Shown here piece by piece: positions 12,783 to 26,800 of a DNA stretch of 64,000 nt. Origin of the DNA: Epiperipatus broadwayi (Eukaryota; Onychophora; Udeonychophora; Euonychophora; Peripatidae); the NCBI GenBank assembly GCA_028023455.1, contig JAQFVV010007210.1, positions 1 through 64,000 on the forward strand, written 5' to 3'. Under the pieces are notes generated by a model that did no database searches, was not told the DNA's origin, and saw only the letters and a list, made by a program, of their open reading frames with translations. The translations under genes were made by a program, and so were the position numbers. Every line of letters begins with the position of its first letter. The first letter of the stretch is position 1.

Positions 12783-13090
12783 TTATTTTATTTTTTCTAA
12801 CATTCTTATCTTAAAATCTATATGTCCAAACTCTTTACTATGTATATTAACATTAGAATGTCTATCATCCAAATATTGCTTTAACCTTGTTCTTAATTTA
12901 TTTTTTGTTGTACTTATACATGATATATTTTTATTATCTCTTTTACAATCTAAACACTCAATCCTATAAATTCCATTCATATTTCCTTTATTCCAATTTT
13001 CTGTTTTTTTTAATCACATTTCCTAAACTAAATTTCTTTTTGAATACTGGTTTCAAAAATAAATAGTACTTATGTATTAGTCCTGTGACC
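12783..13090 (-). pseudogene. Penelope-like GIY-YIG fragment
   Basis: On the minus strand the frame reads NGIYRIECLDCKRDN, then NKLRTRLKQYLDD and NIHSKEFGHIDF. These are the GIY core, the CxxC pair and the 'H..eFGH..dF' end of a Penelope-type endonuclease. The Y-I-G part is damaged (ISCIST). The 5' side (13000-13090, minus) is non-coding and shared, inverted, with the fragment at 14448-14664. The tail beyond 12783 is AT-rich and not recognisable. Confidence 0.75.
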
Positions 13091-13899
13091 AGCACTATTA
13101 GACCTGTTGCACTTTTTCACATCTGCAATAAATGTGTAACATTGCAATTAAGTCAAATAAATCCAAGTAAATTCTGCTATATTGTAATCTGATCTCATAT
13201 CAAAATGTGTTTTTTATCTAATCTCCAATCTGGTTTTTTTTTCCCAAAATCAATTTTTTTTTTTGACAGTTTTTGTCAGGATTTCATTCTGACAACAGCT
13301 TGATTTCAATTGTAGTGCATTATTTTTTCTTCATAGTAATTGTTCATTTCAATTTCATTGTTGCTTAATTCATTTGATTTTAAGTGAGTAAATAACTGTA
13401 CTTTCCTAAAACATCAAAATACTTTGGGGTTCAGTGAAATGGCATAATAAGCAACAGTGAGGAACATCACGGCAACTCCTGGATTCATATTTGGTTGAAT
13501 TTAGATAAGATGTCATAAAGATGATGATGCATTTGTTTGCATAATGAACAAAAAAAAATTGGCCACCAATATATATAATTAATAAAAGTGTTATATTTTC
13601 TTATTTTGTGAATAATTTTCCTACCAACAAAATCTTATTCTGGCGATACACCATGCAATCGCATGTTCAATTTGAAAGAAATTTTTTTTACTTGAACTCT
13701 CCATTTTGCTCTGAAAATTTGATCAACTTATAATAAAATACAACAGACAACTTATATTTAATCATTGTGACAATTCCTGTTATATATTGCACAGTAAGTA
13801 ACGTATGTGTATATTTTATGCTTTTTTAAATAATATTTTAACCAATTCTTGTAATTTAGTTATTGTTTTATCCATAATGGTGCCTCATATTTTTTTTGC

Positions 13900-14140
13900 T
13901 GAAGTTCATATCTTTAGTAGCGTTATAAATTTTATACTTTTTGTGTAAATGTCGTATATATTCCTGTTTAATATCATTTAGTATTGTTACAAATGTATAT
14001 TTCTCACCATGTTTTAAATTTTTTTCCTGTAAAAGGTCATATAAATGTACTTTTTAAGATCGGTGTTTTTTTTTTTGCTGAGATTGATATCTTTAATATT
14101 GGTATACTTTTTCATGTAAATATCATATATATCTGGGTTT
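13900..14140 (+). repeat. imperfect tandem duplication, about 180-bp unit
   Basis: Two copies start with gctgaagttcatatcttta at 13899 and gctgagattgatatcttta at 14078, each followed by a 'ttggtatacttt...gtaaatgtcgtatatat'-type stretch. No coding sequence. Confidence 0.5.
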
Positions 14141-14189
14141 TTTTTTGGTAAATTACACTCCAAATTTTTTATATTTTTTGTGTGAAAGT

Positions 14190-14465
14190 AGTATTAGTCC
14201 TGTGGCATGGAGCATGTATTAGACACGCTGCACCCTTTCACATATGTATTCAAGCTGCATGAAAACTTTGTAAATTTTGGGGAAATATGTACAAAACATC
14301 CATGTACATGTTATTTTCAAAAACTTTTGCGAAAATATCTTTTACAAAATCCACATACAGGTTATTTTGGTTTGAGCACAAGATTACAAAGTTATCAGCA
14401 GATTGATACAAATGTGAAAAGGCGCAGTATGTCTAATACATGCTCCGTGTCACAGGACTAATACG
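14190..14465. repeat. small foldback element with about 60-bp inverted ends
   Basis: The left end (agtattagtcctgtggcat, ggagcatgtattagacac) is answered by the right end (gtctaatacatgctccgtg, cacaggactaatacg). A second inverted pair lies inside (aaaactttgtaaatttt against agattacaaagtt). The right end overlaps the shared block of the Penelope-like fragments, and a related half occurs at 13075-13130. Possibly the inverted terminal region of that element. Confidence 0.65.
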
Positions 14466-14664
14466 TAAGTACCAAATAAATTACATTTCTTTCTATTTTT
14501 TGAAACTAGTATGCAAAAAGAAATTTAATTTAGGAAATGTGATAAAAGGAGTAGAAAATAGGACTGTAGAAAACAGGAATGTAGAAAATATGAACAGAAT
14601 TTATAGGATTGAGTATTTAGATTATAAAAGAGATAATAGGAATGTATCATATAAAAGTGTATGA
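14448..14664 (+). pseudogene. Penelope-like GIY-YIG fragment, inverted partner
   Basis: This plus-strand copy matches the reverse complement of 12880-13090: tcacaggactaatacgtaag, aaagaaatttaatttagg, aggaatgtgataaaag-type words, then RIYRIEYLDYKRDNRNVSY. The cysteines of the CLDC pair are changed to Y. It stops shortly after the nuclease start. Together the two form diverging, back-to-back copies about 1.3 kb apart. Confidence 0.7.
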
Positions 14665-15096
14665 TCCCTATGTTGCACATTTCATGCTGAACCTACACTC
14701 ATCAGTTGGTCCAGATCGCAATCTCTTACACATATTTTTATTATTGTTCCTAATACATAGATACCTAATTAGTACAGTTGAATTGATTAGCTTAAATGAT
14801 GTGTCATATTGAGTGCCCTCACAATTTTGATATAAACCATTTAATAGAAGTATATCTTTTTTGTTAATCATTCATTAGACTAGAAATTGTCCATTAACCT
14901 GTATTTACTCTGCATGAGAGTGTGCAGTGAAAATTATACTACAGAAATAGTATTCATTAAATGGATAATTGTTAGTCTAAAGAACGACTAATAAAAATTA
15001 CTAGTTATAGCAGTATTATAATTTATGCTATTCAATTTGCATGTTGTTAACAGTAGTTTTTATATTTATATGTGTATGTGTGTGTTTTTTTTAAAG

Positions 15097-15224
15097 AAAT
15101 CTCCAGCCAAGCAATTAAGCCATTCCATACGAAAATCATTCCGCTGTGTTCCAAATCATCCAACCAATGGTGTTCCACATTTTCCCGAAACTCCAGAAAA
15201 AACTTTAGATCTTTCACATATTGT
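15097..15224 (+). CDS. DTNB: dystrobrevin exon after the ZZ finger
   Basis: This 128-bp exon starts in phase 0 and continues directly from the ZZ exon: [17 protein letters not shown], then a less conserved stretch, then [15 protein letters not shown]. Vertebrate dystrobrevin has the same frame of landmarks, KSPAKKL after the ZZ finger and FPDQPEKPLNLAHIV before the linker. The acceptor follows a T-rich tract ending aaag at 15096, and the donor GTAAGT starts at 15225. Two bases (gt) are left over for the next exon, whose first base g completes the valine. No domain is assigned to this segment; it joins the ZZ finger to the linker. Residues between RC and FPET differ from vertebrates, as expected in a flexible region. 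Confidence 0.93.
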
Positions 15225-15329
15225 GTAAGTTGAGTAATTTAAATATTTTTTTAAGTTTCACATTAGTAATATAAAGATGGTAATAGTTTTATTATTACTA
15301 GAATGATGTAAGAGGACTTTTTTAAAATA

Positions 15330-16010
15330 AAATTCATGCAGAAGCTACTGAAAACCCCACTGAGCTATAAGTAAACTAAAACAACTCCGTTAATAAACAA
15401 AAACACACAGAGTGAACTCACTTTGTATTTTAGCTTGGATTATATATAAGCATTCAATTTATTAACATATTATAAAGCAGAATGTGTTACGTATGTCTAG
15501 TTGTCCTGAAATTCTGTTAATATATATAAATCATGTTCTGTGTTGTAATATGCCAATAAATTGAATGCTAGTATTCGATCCAAGATGAAGTAGAGTTGGG
15601 GTCACCATTACATTTTTCATTTGTTGGTGAAGTTTTATTTGTTTACATATAATTCACTGGGATTTTTCATTGGCTTCCACATCACTTCCATCTATATTTG
15701 AAGTATCACAATTTGTATTTACGTCTATCAACTGAAGATTAATTATAATATTCAGAGGTTGTTAAATCGAGACTTAGCCGTTCCCGCTGAGTATATGTAA
15801 ATCATGGCCTGCATATAAGCATATCAACAATGGTATGCTTATATACGACCAAAGCTAAAATATAGTGAATCCTTTCTATTGTTTTATTTATTGATGGCGT
15901 TAGTTTACTTATAACTTGCTGGAGATTTTCGTTATCTTCCGCATGAATTTTATCTATGTTGAACTATTGCAATTTATATTTAGATCGTTTTAAATACAAC
16001 ATTTTTGGAG
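15330..16010. repeat. complex inverted region next to an exon
   Basis: The left end (ttcatgcagaagctactg, gctataagtaaactaaaaca, ttagcttggattatatata) has a loose inverted match on the right (gcttatatacgaccaaagc, gcgttagtttacttataact, cgcatgaattttatc). Directly repeated segments, such as ctgttaatatatataaatcat, lie in between. It starts about 100 bp after the exon at 15097. Confidence 0.5.
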
Positions 16011-19000
16011 TGAATCAGTCTTTTTTTAAAAAATTTAACATTTTTATAATACAGATATGCTAAATAAATGTGTAAAGAAATAACCAGTACATTGTAGCGA
16101 TAAAATTAAGTCATTGTGAGAATAAATCAATGAAGGTAATGCTGGAAAAAACATTTTTCTTAGTTTGTTGAATGACTGAATCGATTTGTAGGAATTATTC
16201 TTACCGATGTTTGCAAATAAAACCTCTCATGACTTCTGTAGTTTATGGTGAACAACATTTAGCAGCTTTATTCAGATTTATGTCATCTCCGAACTAGAGA
16301 ATAACAGATTTGTCCAACTTGTTTTGGGTTTATCAGCATTTTATGAAGAAGGTACTGTCTTTTTACAATTCCCTTTTAGCTGCCATTTCCTTTTTATCAT
16401 TTTTCTCAAATACATAAATGTTAATATAAGTATAAAAATAATAAATATGATTATAGGTTGTAGAAATATTTGTGTAACGTATGGCATTTATTGACTGGAT
16501 GATGGTTCTTATGGAGTTGACTCCTTAAGTCTAAAAAAAGATTTCTTCGGTAAAATTCAGCCTGAATGTAAGCTAGACTCGAGTAGAATTTTGTTTTTGC
16601 AGTACATGTTTTTCACCAAAAGGCTCAAATTGCCTGCAAATAACATATAACTGAAGTTGGTGAAACATATAATTGTTATTATAAATCCAGATTTTGTAAT
16701 CAGGCAAGAAGTTGGCTTAGGTATTTTTTTTTCATATAGATGGCTATAGTCATCCCTGCTAACCATCTAAAATTGATCAGTAAAATGGTGTTGGAAAATT
16801 ATGCAAACTTTCACCACCTAGCAATTGACAAATCCTATAAGTATTGTCTTGTTTTTTACTGCCCTTCTGCCCATGTGAAAGACTCCCAAAGAGGTCTTTG
16901 CCCCCATAGAGAATTTTCATAAAAAAAATGCTGTTTATCCATTATTTATTAGATCAGTAAAGATAATTTTTTCTCTCAGAAGAATGGAAATCTGTTTTAC
17001 ACAGCCATCTAGTTGTTCTGAAGTAAGGGCAGATAACTGCTGTCAAAATTTTTATCATGGTATTGCAGTATTAGTTGTAAAAAGTTACTAAAGAATGAGA
17101 TGTATTTTCAAATAAAAAATCTTTAATCAGGTGATCCCAGAATATATTAATGGACAAAAGATTCGTTATATCAAGGCCTTTACTTGAATCGGTTAATCGT
17201 AATCAGAAAAGAATTGTTGATAGTAAATCCATTTATAATATAAATGTAATTTTAATAATCAGAACATCAGTATAAAAGATTATGGTCACTTATGGATGAA
17301 TATGATCATATTAGTCCAGGAGAATAAAAAATGAAGATCGAGAGAATGAAAGAAAGTAAAAAAAAAAAAATTACCACCCTGGATTGGTCTGCAGATAATT
17401 GAATGTTGGTAATATGGTTTCACTGACATACATTCTATTGTAACTAATATTAGGGTCTTTAAAGAGATGATCACATGACAAGCATGTGATGATCAAACAC
17501 TACATTTACCTAAGTAATTGAAAATGGTAAAGTGATATAAAATAGAAAAAGAAATCTTTGGTGATCGATTTAATGATGAATGTTGTAACAATTATTAGTG
17601 AATAAAGTGTTAATAATTTTCATTGTCTTGTATTCTTTATCATACATTATATTTTAAAACCAAACAGTCTCCCATTCCAATACACATTTTTATTTTAAAA
17701 TGTTGTCTTTTATTATAAAGCTCCTTATATCTCATTAACCATAAGACAACTTTTATTACTAAAAATAAACTATTACTAATCCAAACCCCAATATTTCAAA
17801 TGTTGCTATTATCAAGACAAATTGTTTTGATATATTGTTTAAGTACTGTTGAGTGTAATTTTGAGTTGATATAAATATAAGTATTTTATGTTTTATGATG
17901 TTAAAACAAAAAAAAAAAAATTCAATATGGATAAAGTCTATATAATAAAATTATTACTTATATATAAGTCTAGCAGAATTTGAGTGTGTAATGAGGGAAT
18001 GGTTTATTATTGAAATGTGAAAAATTAATATTGCAAAAAAGCCCCCCCCCCCCAAAGCCAAGGACTTTGGATTAAGGGTTATTTACCTTTATTAATAATT
18101 TTAAAGAATAATTTTAATTCTTAGTGTTGATTATAAATATCAATGAAATACTTTTGTCAGTGAGAATTTTAACCAGTTTTATTAAATTTTAAGTACATCC
18201 TCATCTTTTACAGTAGAGTCTTTTTTTTCTCTCCAAAATTATTATTTTGTATGTGACCACAGGTGTTTCCTGATAATGGTATGTTTATTTTTACATCACT
18301 GTAGTGCTTATGTTTTTATTCAAATGATTTTGATTTGATTTGAACTTCAGTAAGACTACATAACTACAGAAGATTTTTTTATTTATTGTTACATAATACT
18401 GTATCCTTGAAATTGCAGTGAGATGATGAATATACTTGTAACAACATCAGATACTTTCATCCATTTCTTAACAAGATGAGAGGCTACTAATATCCATTTT
18501 TGACATAGACAGTTGCAATGGCCATAGGTTGCCCTGAACCACGAGACTCCTGTTATGTCTACGAAGATCATATCCAGCTATCTCTAATTATTGGAACTGA
18601 AAAAAGAAATTTGGAATCTCGTAAGAGTTCTGTTTTTTTTTTCTATAATTCTTTTGTAGATTCTTGGTTGAACATTCAAAAAGGAGATATTGATTTCAGA
18701 CGAGTCTTAGATAATAAACTATATTTTGAGTTATTGGCACATGTGAGTTTTTTATCATTTTTTTTTTCTGTGAAGCAGGGGGAATATGTAAAAGTCCAGA
18801 AAGCTAATGCAATTTCTAAATGTAGAAAATAAAAATTAAACAAACGAAAAAAAGACTTGTATAATAAAAATTAGAAGGCTGACTAACTTCTGTGTTCTTC
18901 AAGTAGTATATTTATTTGAATTTATGTATAACGTGTTTATTGTTTGTTTTCATTTGATATCCATAATTTTTACCTTTTTTTTTTTAGTTATCCTGTGAGA

Positions 19001-19643
19001 ATACCTCCTGAAAAATTTTTTAGATGTCAGCATTGTCAGCCATACTACTATTATTTTCTCAAGTGAGCCAGACTTTGTCCTCTTAATTTTGGACTTGAGT
19101 TTGACATTTCACTCACAAGCATGTGTTTTTTTGGCATATGACTAATACTACATGTAAATGCATTATTTATTTATCAAACCGTATGGATTTCTTATTAACC
19201 TCCATTTATTAATACACTGCTGCCATCTCGAGCTTGATGCATGTACTATATTTAAAAGTTTCTATCTAAATTAATGATTTTTCATTTAAATTACTGCATC
19301 CAGTGGTTATAATTTTAAAGTATCTGTATTAATGAATTAATTTTTTTATTGTTCTAAATTTATCAATAAATGATATTTCATTTGAAAATTACTTAGGATG
19401 AAAAAAATTAAAAGTGAAATGGCGTTTGTTATGTAAGATCATTTTAAAAAGAATTAATATCTTAAAAAGTTGGAAAAAAATTTAAAAAAAAATATTCATT
19501 GAGTTTTGTTAGCAGATCCATACAAGTAATGATAATTTTTTTGACCCTTTGTCCAATAATATAACCTTTTTAAAAAATTAAAAATACATGTAGCTAAATT
19601 TTGACATTTAATCTATTTTTAAAGTTTTAGTCTATCACTTGGA

Positions 19644-19962
19644 AATATAGGGGATTTGAACTCAGACTTTCAAGCCACTTCAACCATCCACACTATCTTA
19701 TACTATTAATACACATGACCACACACATGCAGAAAAGGCAAATAATCACCAATATATGTATTTCATGCTGAACCAGCACTGATTGTATATATGTATGGAA
19801 GATGATAATCTGAACCAACTGATGAGTGCTGGTTCAGCATGATATATGTATATTGGTGATTATTTATCTTTTCTACCTGTGTGTGGTCATGTGTATCAGT
19901 AATATGAGATAGTGTGGATGGTTGAAGTGGCTGGCAAGTCTGAGTACAAATTCCTATATTTA
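19644..19962. repeat. 320-bp foldback
   Basis: Left arm ggaaatataggggatttgaa, ctcagactttcaagccac, atgaccacacaca is answered by right arm tgtgtgtggtcatgtgtat, gtggctggcaagtctgagta and tcctatatttacaattgg. A central pair (atgctgaaccagcactga against tgagtgctggttcagcat) completes the hairpin. The outer sequence includes ggatttgaactc, a box-B-like word. Confidence 0.8.
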
Positions 19963-22294
19963 CAATTGGATTCCAGGTATAAGAATGCTGGACATTTCAA
20001 ATCTTTCTATCACTTGGAATAAAAAATATCTGTGTTTTTTTTATGTATTTGCAGATTTATATTGTTTATGCTGTTCTATTTGTCATTATATAAATGATGA
20101 TAATCTAAAAAATAAACTCACACACATACAAAAGGAACAATAAGAACTTAACACTTTTAAAGTCATTATTTTATATTATCAAAAGCTTTATTAATAAATA
20201 TATGGGTAAAGAAGGAGAATTAAGATGGTGGAAATGCTTTTAGATTAAGCAGGAAAGTAAAAATTCAGATGTTCTTTAATATGCTAATTTTTAGCAACAT
20301 TATATAAATATAGGAAACCACAATATTCATTATCTTTTATTCCAATCCCCTCTTTCCCAGTATGTATTGTATATAATGGACTACACCATACATTTAAGCT
20401 TTGTTTATGTATGTATTATTTGTTGTATTGTAGATATACAATCAATACTTCTCAATCCATACCTATATATGTCAGATGATTTTTTACATGTATAGTATGT
20501 ATACACAAATTAAGATTATAGTGTAAATAAAATAAAATGGGTAATATTATTAAAAATAAATTGGTGAAGCACATTTATTTATATATTTAGTGTGTGTAAT
20601 CATTAATTATGTTTGCATAAATAGTCACCTTTCATAAAACTTTACATTCTCTGGAGCAAAACAATAATGTTTATAAAAATGTTATCAGTTCATATCTTCT
20701 ATCCATAAACTGAATGCTTTAGCAAATGGTTCCAGAGTGTAAACAATAATAACATTAATATATTTTTCTCCAAATTATTTTAGCAATAGTTTATTCTTTT
20801 TTTAAAACATAAATCAATAACTTTCATTTTATCATATTAAAGAAAATACTTTACAAATTCTCTTAAATTATGCTTATGAAACATTTTATTAAGTATTGCA
20901 TCATATCTGCAGGGGGGGGGTATGCTTTCAACTTGTAAAACATGAAGGCAATGTAGTAGTTAGTAAACGAAATTTCTTTAAATATAATAAAAGCATCTCA
21001 TGATAAAAAAAAATGGCTGATATTCCATTTTTTGGTACAGACTTATAAACATTTTTTTTTTGTCTGGATAACATATAATTTAATGCTTTGTATTAATACA
21101 ATGCATATCATGGCTTCAGTACATATTTGTTTATATTTTAAATAATTAAATAAGACCAATAAATTTTAGCTGGGTTTGTTTTTATTTAAAGTGCAGATAT
21201 TTGGTGACGGTATCACTCACTCTACATTTAGGCAGAATAGGCAGTGATTCCCGGTGCCAGAATTCAAAGAACATCAAGCTGACAAATTGTAAAAAAATAA
21301 ATAATATTTAAAAAGTTTTCATGGTTACACTAATTCATAATATTCCAAAGAGGTTTATCATGCCCTTCCCACCAAGTGAAATGTTTCTTTATCTAAAATG
21401 AATTTCATAATGTACACATTTAAATTTATAATCCATCACCAGATTGAATGAACTGCTAAAACTGACTGAATGTGTTATGACATAGATTGACCTTGTTCCA
21501 CAAATATCAACTTTGTTTTCTAAAGAAACGCTCTTCTTTAAGAGTTCAAGAAAAAAGAGATACTATAGGTACTGCATCAGCTTTTGGGTATAGACAGAAA
21601 TATTCAAGACAGGACTGCCTGACAGTTTTTGTGCTACAGAGAGCTATTGTTTCTTATTGGAAATAATGATTTGGTTTAATCGATAAATTAATAACGTAAA
21701 AGTGCACAATATATAAAGCATCATATGACTTATTGCATATGTGAACTAATAATCCTGCAGTAACTTCTATCATCTGTTATAATTGGAAAATATTTTGTTC
21801 ATAACAACTGAAGCAAGGCTTATCTATAAATTGTATATATTAACATTAACAATAACTAAATTTACTGTTAATGTAATAAAAAGTTAAATGAATTTTAAAT
21901 GTCCTTACAAAATCTATACATGAATTATTATGATTGCATTTAAGGACCTTCTATTAATTCAATATTTAATTAAAATATAGGATATATGATTACTTTATTA
22001 TGATGATGTTTCTGCAAATTATTCTATCAATTAATTTAATAAAAAAAATCAGAAAGTCTTCAAAAAACTCACTAGATGTCATGGATTTTTCAATTTTATT
22101 GTCTCTGAGCAGAGAAAGTTGAAAGAAAAATTCATAGAAAGTAAATGAAAGATTTAATAGTTTTCTTGTTTTATATTTTAGAATAAAATAGTTAGAATCC
22201 TATCATGTTCTTACCAATAATTGAATGGCTTGTTAAATTAGTCATGGGTTGGCCTGCTAAATGATTCATAAGGTTAAGTTATATTCAAAGAAAA

Positions 22295-22365
22295 TGCTAT
22301 TTTATCTAGGATTTGAATCCCAGAATTATGCCAGATAGATAACTAACCACTGCTTTAAATTACAT
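22295..22365 (-). repeat. tRNA-like SINE head
   Basis: On the minus strand: aaagcagtggttagttatc (box A-like) and ctgggattcaaatcctag (box B-like) at tRNA spacing. No poly-A or tail was recognised. Confidence 0.5.
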
Positions 22366-23819
22366 TAAATGTTCTCCTGTGTAAAGAGTGGGGAAATTAT
22401 AACCGCAAATACCTGAAAATCTATTATTAGAAAATTTAATCTGTGAGCTGAGGATGTAAGTTGCAGTGATCTGAAGATTAAAGGAACTGCAAATGCACAA
22501 ATCTAAGCTCATAATTTACCTATTGCTACAGTTCTTCATAAAATAAATGTGTGTGTTTATTGGATGAAGCTAGTTCAAATTTTTTAGAATCAGCATTTAT
22601 ATTATTAATTTTGACATCTAGAAAGAAATTCATGATAAATATCTGGGTCTGTTTAAATCAAAACTGCTAGAAATTAAAACTATGCCTGTTTATATAGAGC
22701 TCAAAGAATTGCCACCCTATTATTTGCAGATATAGAAAGTACTATTTGAACAGAAGCAGAGAAAGCACTTAATAAATTATTTTAAAAAGGGTGTTTTGAC
22801 TCTTACTGTAAATTCAGAATCCGGCCACACCAATTGCAATGGTAAATAAGCTCAAAGGTGAAATGTAAATTTGTACTGTTACTAAGACTATCAATAAGAA
22901 TCTTCACAAAAGTGCTTATCCAGTATCTAATGACTCGGACATCTTGCTTCTTTATAGAAATCACATTTTTCATAATGCTAGATCTCCATATTGCATTCCA
23001 CCAAATATATGTAAACAAAGAAATATCTAAAGCGTTTACAATAACAATAGCATATGGGAATATTTAATTATAATCACCTTCTATTTGAAATTAATATCAC
23101 ACCAAATATTTTTTAAATGAAAATAGATACACTACTAATTGGATTAGAAAGTGTAATTAATTCCCTATTTTGATTTTATTACAGCAAATACCGAAAATTC
23201 TTTGAGAAATAGAGTAATTCATGTTTGTAAGAGACTCAATACACTCAGACCAATGTTAAATGTAGATGAGTGTATCTAGTGTAGCAAAATCATAAAATTT
23301 TTTAGGACACCTTATCTCTAATGAAGAAGACTAGAAAGGTGAGAATAGTTAAAAATGCACCTGGACCTAGAAATATACAGTAACTACGACGACTATCTGT
23401 GAACCAGATTATAATTAAACGAAAGCTCTTCTGACATTGGATGAAATTTTTATTTACTATGACAGTTATTTAGAGATCATTTTGCTGACCAATGCATCTG
23501 ATTTTCAACTGAGAATTATGCTAACTTATCAGACACTGTAAGTGCACAACAACTAATATGTGTGTGTACCACAGCCATTAACAAAACCCCCAAAAGAAAG
23601 CCACTTCGATAAGGATGTCATTGCTGTAAATTCCAGAATACATAAATTGCATTAAGATTTGTAGAATCATTATTTCACTACCATCACAGATCATGAGCCA
23701 TTGAAGGGGATTTCAACAAAAACGAAATCTGTTTCAGATCATCTTAGTCCATAAATACTCATTGGAATACCCTTTTATCTGCTATAATAATGATCTTATT
23801 TACAAAAAAAAAAAAAGCA

Positions 23820-26800
23820 GATTAATATAAGCTGCATGTCCATAAGTATTAGTAAGACACATTTATTAAACTCTTTTCAAACTTGTAGGCATATTTCCTT
23901 TTAATTATTTCTACAAAAAGCACTTCAAACAAATTCAATTCTATGATTAATTTTGTACATTATGTTCCCAGTGTAGTAATAATATAACCAAGATATTTGT
24001 AGTTGTTAACTTCTTCTAACTCATTATTATCAATCTTCATTTTCTTATTTTGAGAAAATTCATTGAACATTTCGTTAGTCTTTAATCCTACTTTGTTAAT
24101 GTCATGTGATAACTCTTGCAATATTTCAGGAAGCCTTAAAGCATTATTTGCAAAAATACCTACATCATCTATAAAATTGAGATGACTTAAATAATCTCTT
24201 GACTTTTACTCCCTTAGGTTTCCATTTTAATCCACAAAATACTTCTTGCAAAACTGTTGTAAAAAGTTTTGGAGATATGGAGTTACACTGTCATACATCC
24301 TTCTCAATGTTAATCTTTTTAGTATTATGTAATATAATTGTTGTTGTTGCATTTTTATAAACATTCTTCAGAATATGACAATATCCTGGATCTTTACCTT
24401 GATGCTTCAATGTTTTAATCACAGAAGAAATGCTTATAGAATCAAATGCCTTTTCATCTACAAATCCAAAGCATAATGGCAACTCATATTTATTGGTCCT
24501 TTCTATAACTTCTCTCAATACTTGGATATGATCTATTGTACTAAAACCACTTTAAATCCAGCTTGTTCTTTTGGGTTGGCTGAAATCCAATGTTCTCTGT
24601 AGATGAGTTGTAATTATTTTAGTAAAAATTTTATGTAAAACTGATAAAAGACTGATAGGTCTGTAATTTCTAATATCTTCTTTACCATATTTTTTAAATA
24701 TTAGTATTAATACTGCATTCTTCCAATCATCTAATATTTCTTTATCATTTAAACATTTGGTATATAACTTTGTCAAAAATTTTTTTATTTTTTCGCCTGC
24801 TTCTTTTAAAATATCGATTATAATCCCATCATTTCTTGGAGCTTTTCCCTTCTTCATAAATTTAATTGCATGTCTTACTTCAGTTAAAATCCTGGGCAAG
24901 GAGATACTTATTATTTATTATTATATCATTCTTGATAGAACTCTTCTACCCATTTCATGATGTCATCTCTCTTTTTTTAGTAATAGTTCCATCTTTTTTT
25001 CTTATTGCAAATGTAACTTTTCTACTAATACCAAAATGTTGTTTTACACACTTGAGTCTTCTATTCTCTTCTGTAGCTTTCTTCTCTCATTAACAATTAT
25101 ACTTTCTTCTATCATCATCAACACTTTTTTCACATTTTACAAAATTCAAGATATTCAGTCCTTCTTAATGCATCATTTTAATACATTTTCATATTCCTTT
25201 TTCATAAATTGTCTTGCCTAAGTAGAAATTTTACTGGTCAATTGCTGCTTTTTTTGTACCAGCTATCTTTTCTGCCATTTTAAATTGTGTATCAGTTATC
25301 TTCCTACTGATCTCATTCAAATCTGAATCATGTTTAAAGTCTGTTAATATTTGAAAACGATTTGCAAGTTCTAATTTAAATTCATTGGAATGTTTCTGAA
25401 GATTAGGAATATCAACTGTAAATACTATTTTTTTTAATAATTTTTGGCTCTCCAGTTTTACAGTAACATGTATCTTACATCTCACTAATTGATGAGTACT
25501 TCCTGTGTTGAATTTATTAAGAACACTATAATCTTGAAATATGTATTTTCTGTTAGTCAAAACATCCAATTCTGCTGTGTCTTTATTTGGATGCTTTCAT
25601 ATTCAATTCCGTTTAACATTTTTCTCAAAAATAAAATTCATAAAGTTTTTCTTTTTCTGAAAACTCCATGTGCCTATAACCTCTCTTATTTCTATCACCA
25701 TAACCAAAATTACCTACAGCACTTTTAATTGTTTACTCTTTCTAGCATTAAAGTCTTCCTTAATAATTTTAAAATGTTGTTTTGTTTGATCAAAAGCCTT
25801 TTGTACATCCATATAAAAATTCTCTATTTCTTCATCACAATGAGAACTTATTGGGGCATAAACCTGAATTATCTGCATTTGGTATCTACTTGCCACTCTG
25901 TCCGATACACCATCAATCTCCACAATGTTGTTCTTCCACTTTATATTTATAATGAATCCTACTCCATTTGTATTTTCAATATTTGTTTTTTTATAGTACA
26001 GTATACACCTGGGTCTCTTTTTACACGGATTTATTTAACGCGATTTTGAAGTTACGCGAATCACGTTTCTCCGGAAGTCGAACTTCGATAATGCGCTATT
26101 ACTTTAAATAATAAATTTTGCGCACTTACATCATATTGAAAGTAATAGCACATTATTGGAATTCAACTTTCATCTTAGTAATTTCAATATTTTCAGTGCT
26201 TTATAATAGTAAGATTTTATGCAATAATGAAATTAAAATCATGATTTCCACATTTTATGTATACACACATTAAATTTTACAAGATTATAATGTAAATTTG
26301 TTCAAACATTGTGCGTGTTGATTTTGCATCTTAAATCACATTCTGTTTTTGCTTTTTAAAAAAGAACGTAAAAAAGGATGTAATCAATTATTAATTATTT
26401 AGTGTCCGCAAGTTTATTTTTAAAAGGTGAGTAATAGCAGTGGGCACAATTAAAATTGAAAATTAAAAAATAAGAATTTAATTTTTAGTTGTTAGATTAA
26501 TTACTAATTACGTTGTCACCAGAAAACCATTAACACGACATGAGAGTGACGTTGGCGCTAGTTGTATTTCCTCTTGTGAAGAATCTGATTTTTTTACCAG
26601 TTTGCAAATGAACCTGTTTATCAGCAAGTAATGATAATAATTAAAACGTGTATAAAAAAATGTAAATTATGCATAAAAATATATTGTTTTGAATAAAATT
26701 AAATATTATAGTTAAAAAAAAGTTTGTCTTGTATCAATTTTTTTCAAATTTGAAATTTTTTATTAGTCATATTTTATTTCCTTATTTTTTTTTTGCTCGA

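Larger units (their letters stand above)
1952..15096 (+). other. dystrobrevin intron, 13.1 kb
   Basis: The donor GTAAGT and acceptor ttttttttaaag bound this intron. It holds LINE 3' fragments near 2515, 4855, 7815 and 8540, hammerhead-like foldback repeats near 4007, 4515 and 9195, SINEs near 5960 and 7433, an 800-bp palindrome at 9603-10411, and inverted Penelope-like fragments at 12783-14664. Stretches at 5090-5960, 6210-7430 and 10420-12460 are plain AT-rich DNA in which I recognise nothing. Confidence 0.75.

Noticed and set aside
18518-18832. 104-codon plus-strand frame
   Set aside because: It includes T-run-encoded phenylalanines (SFLSFFFS) and no recognisable domain; not in phase with any dystrobrevin exon.
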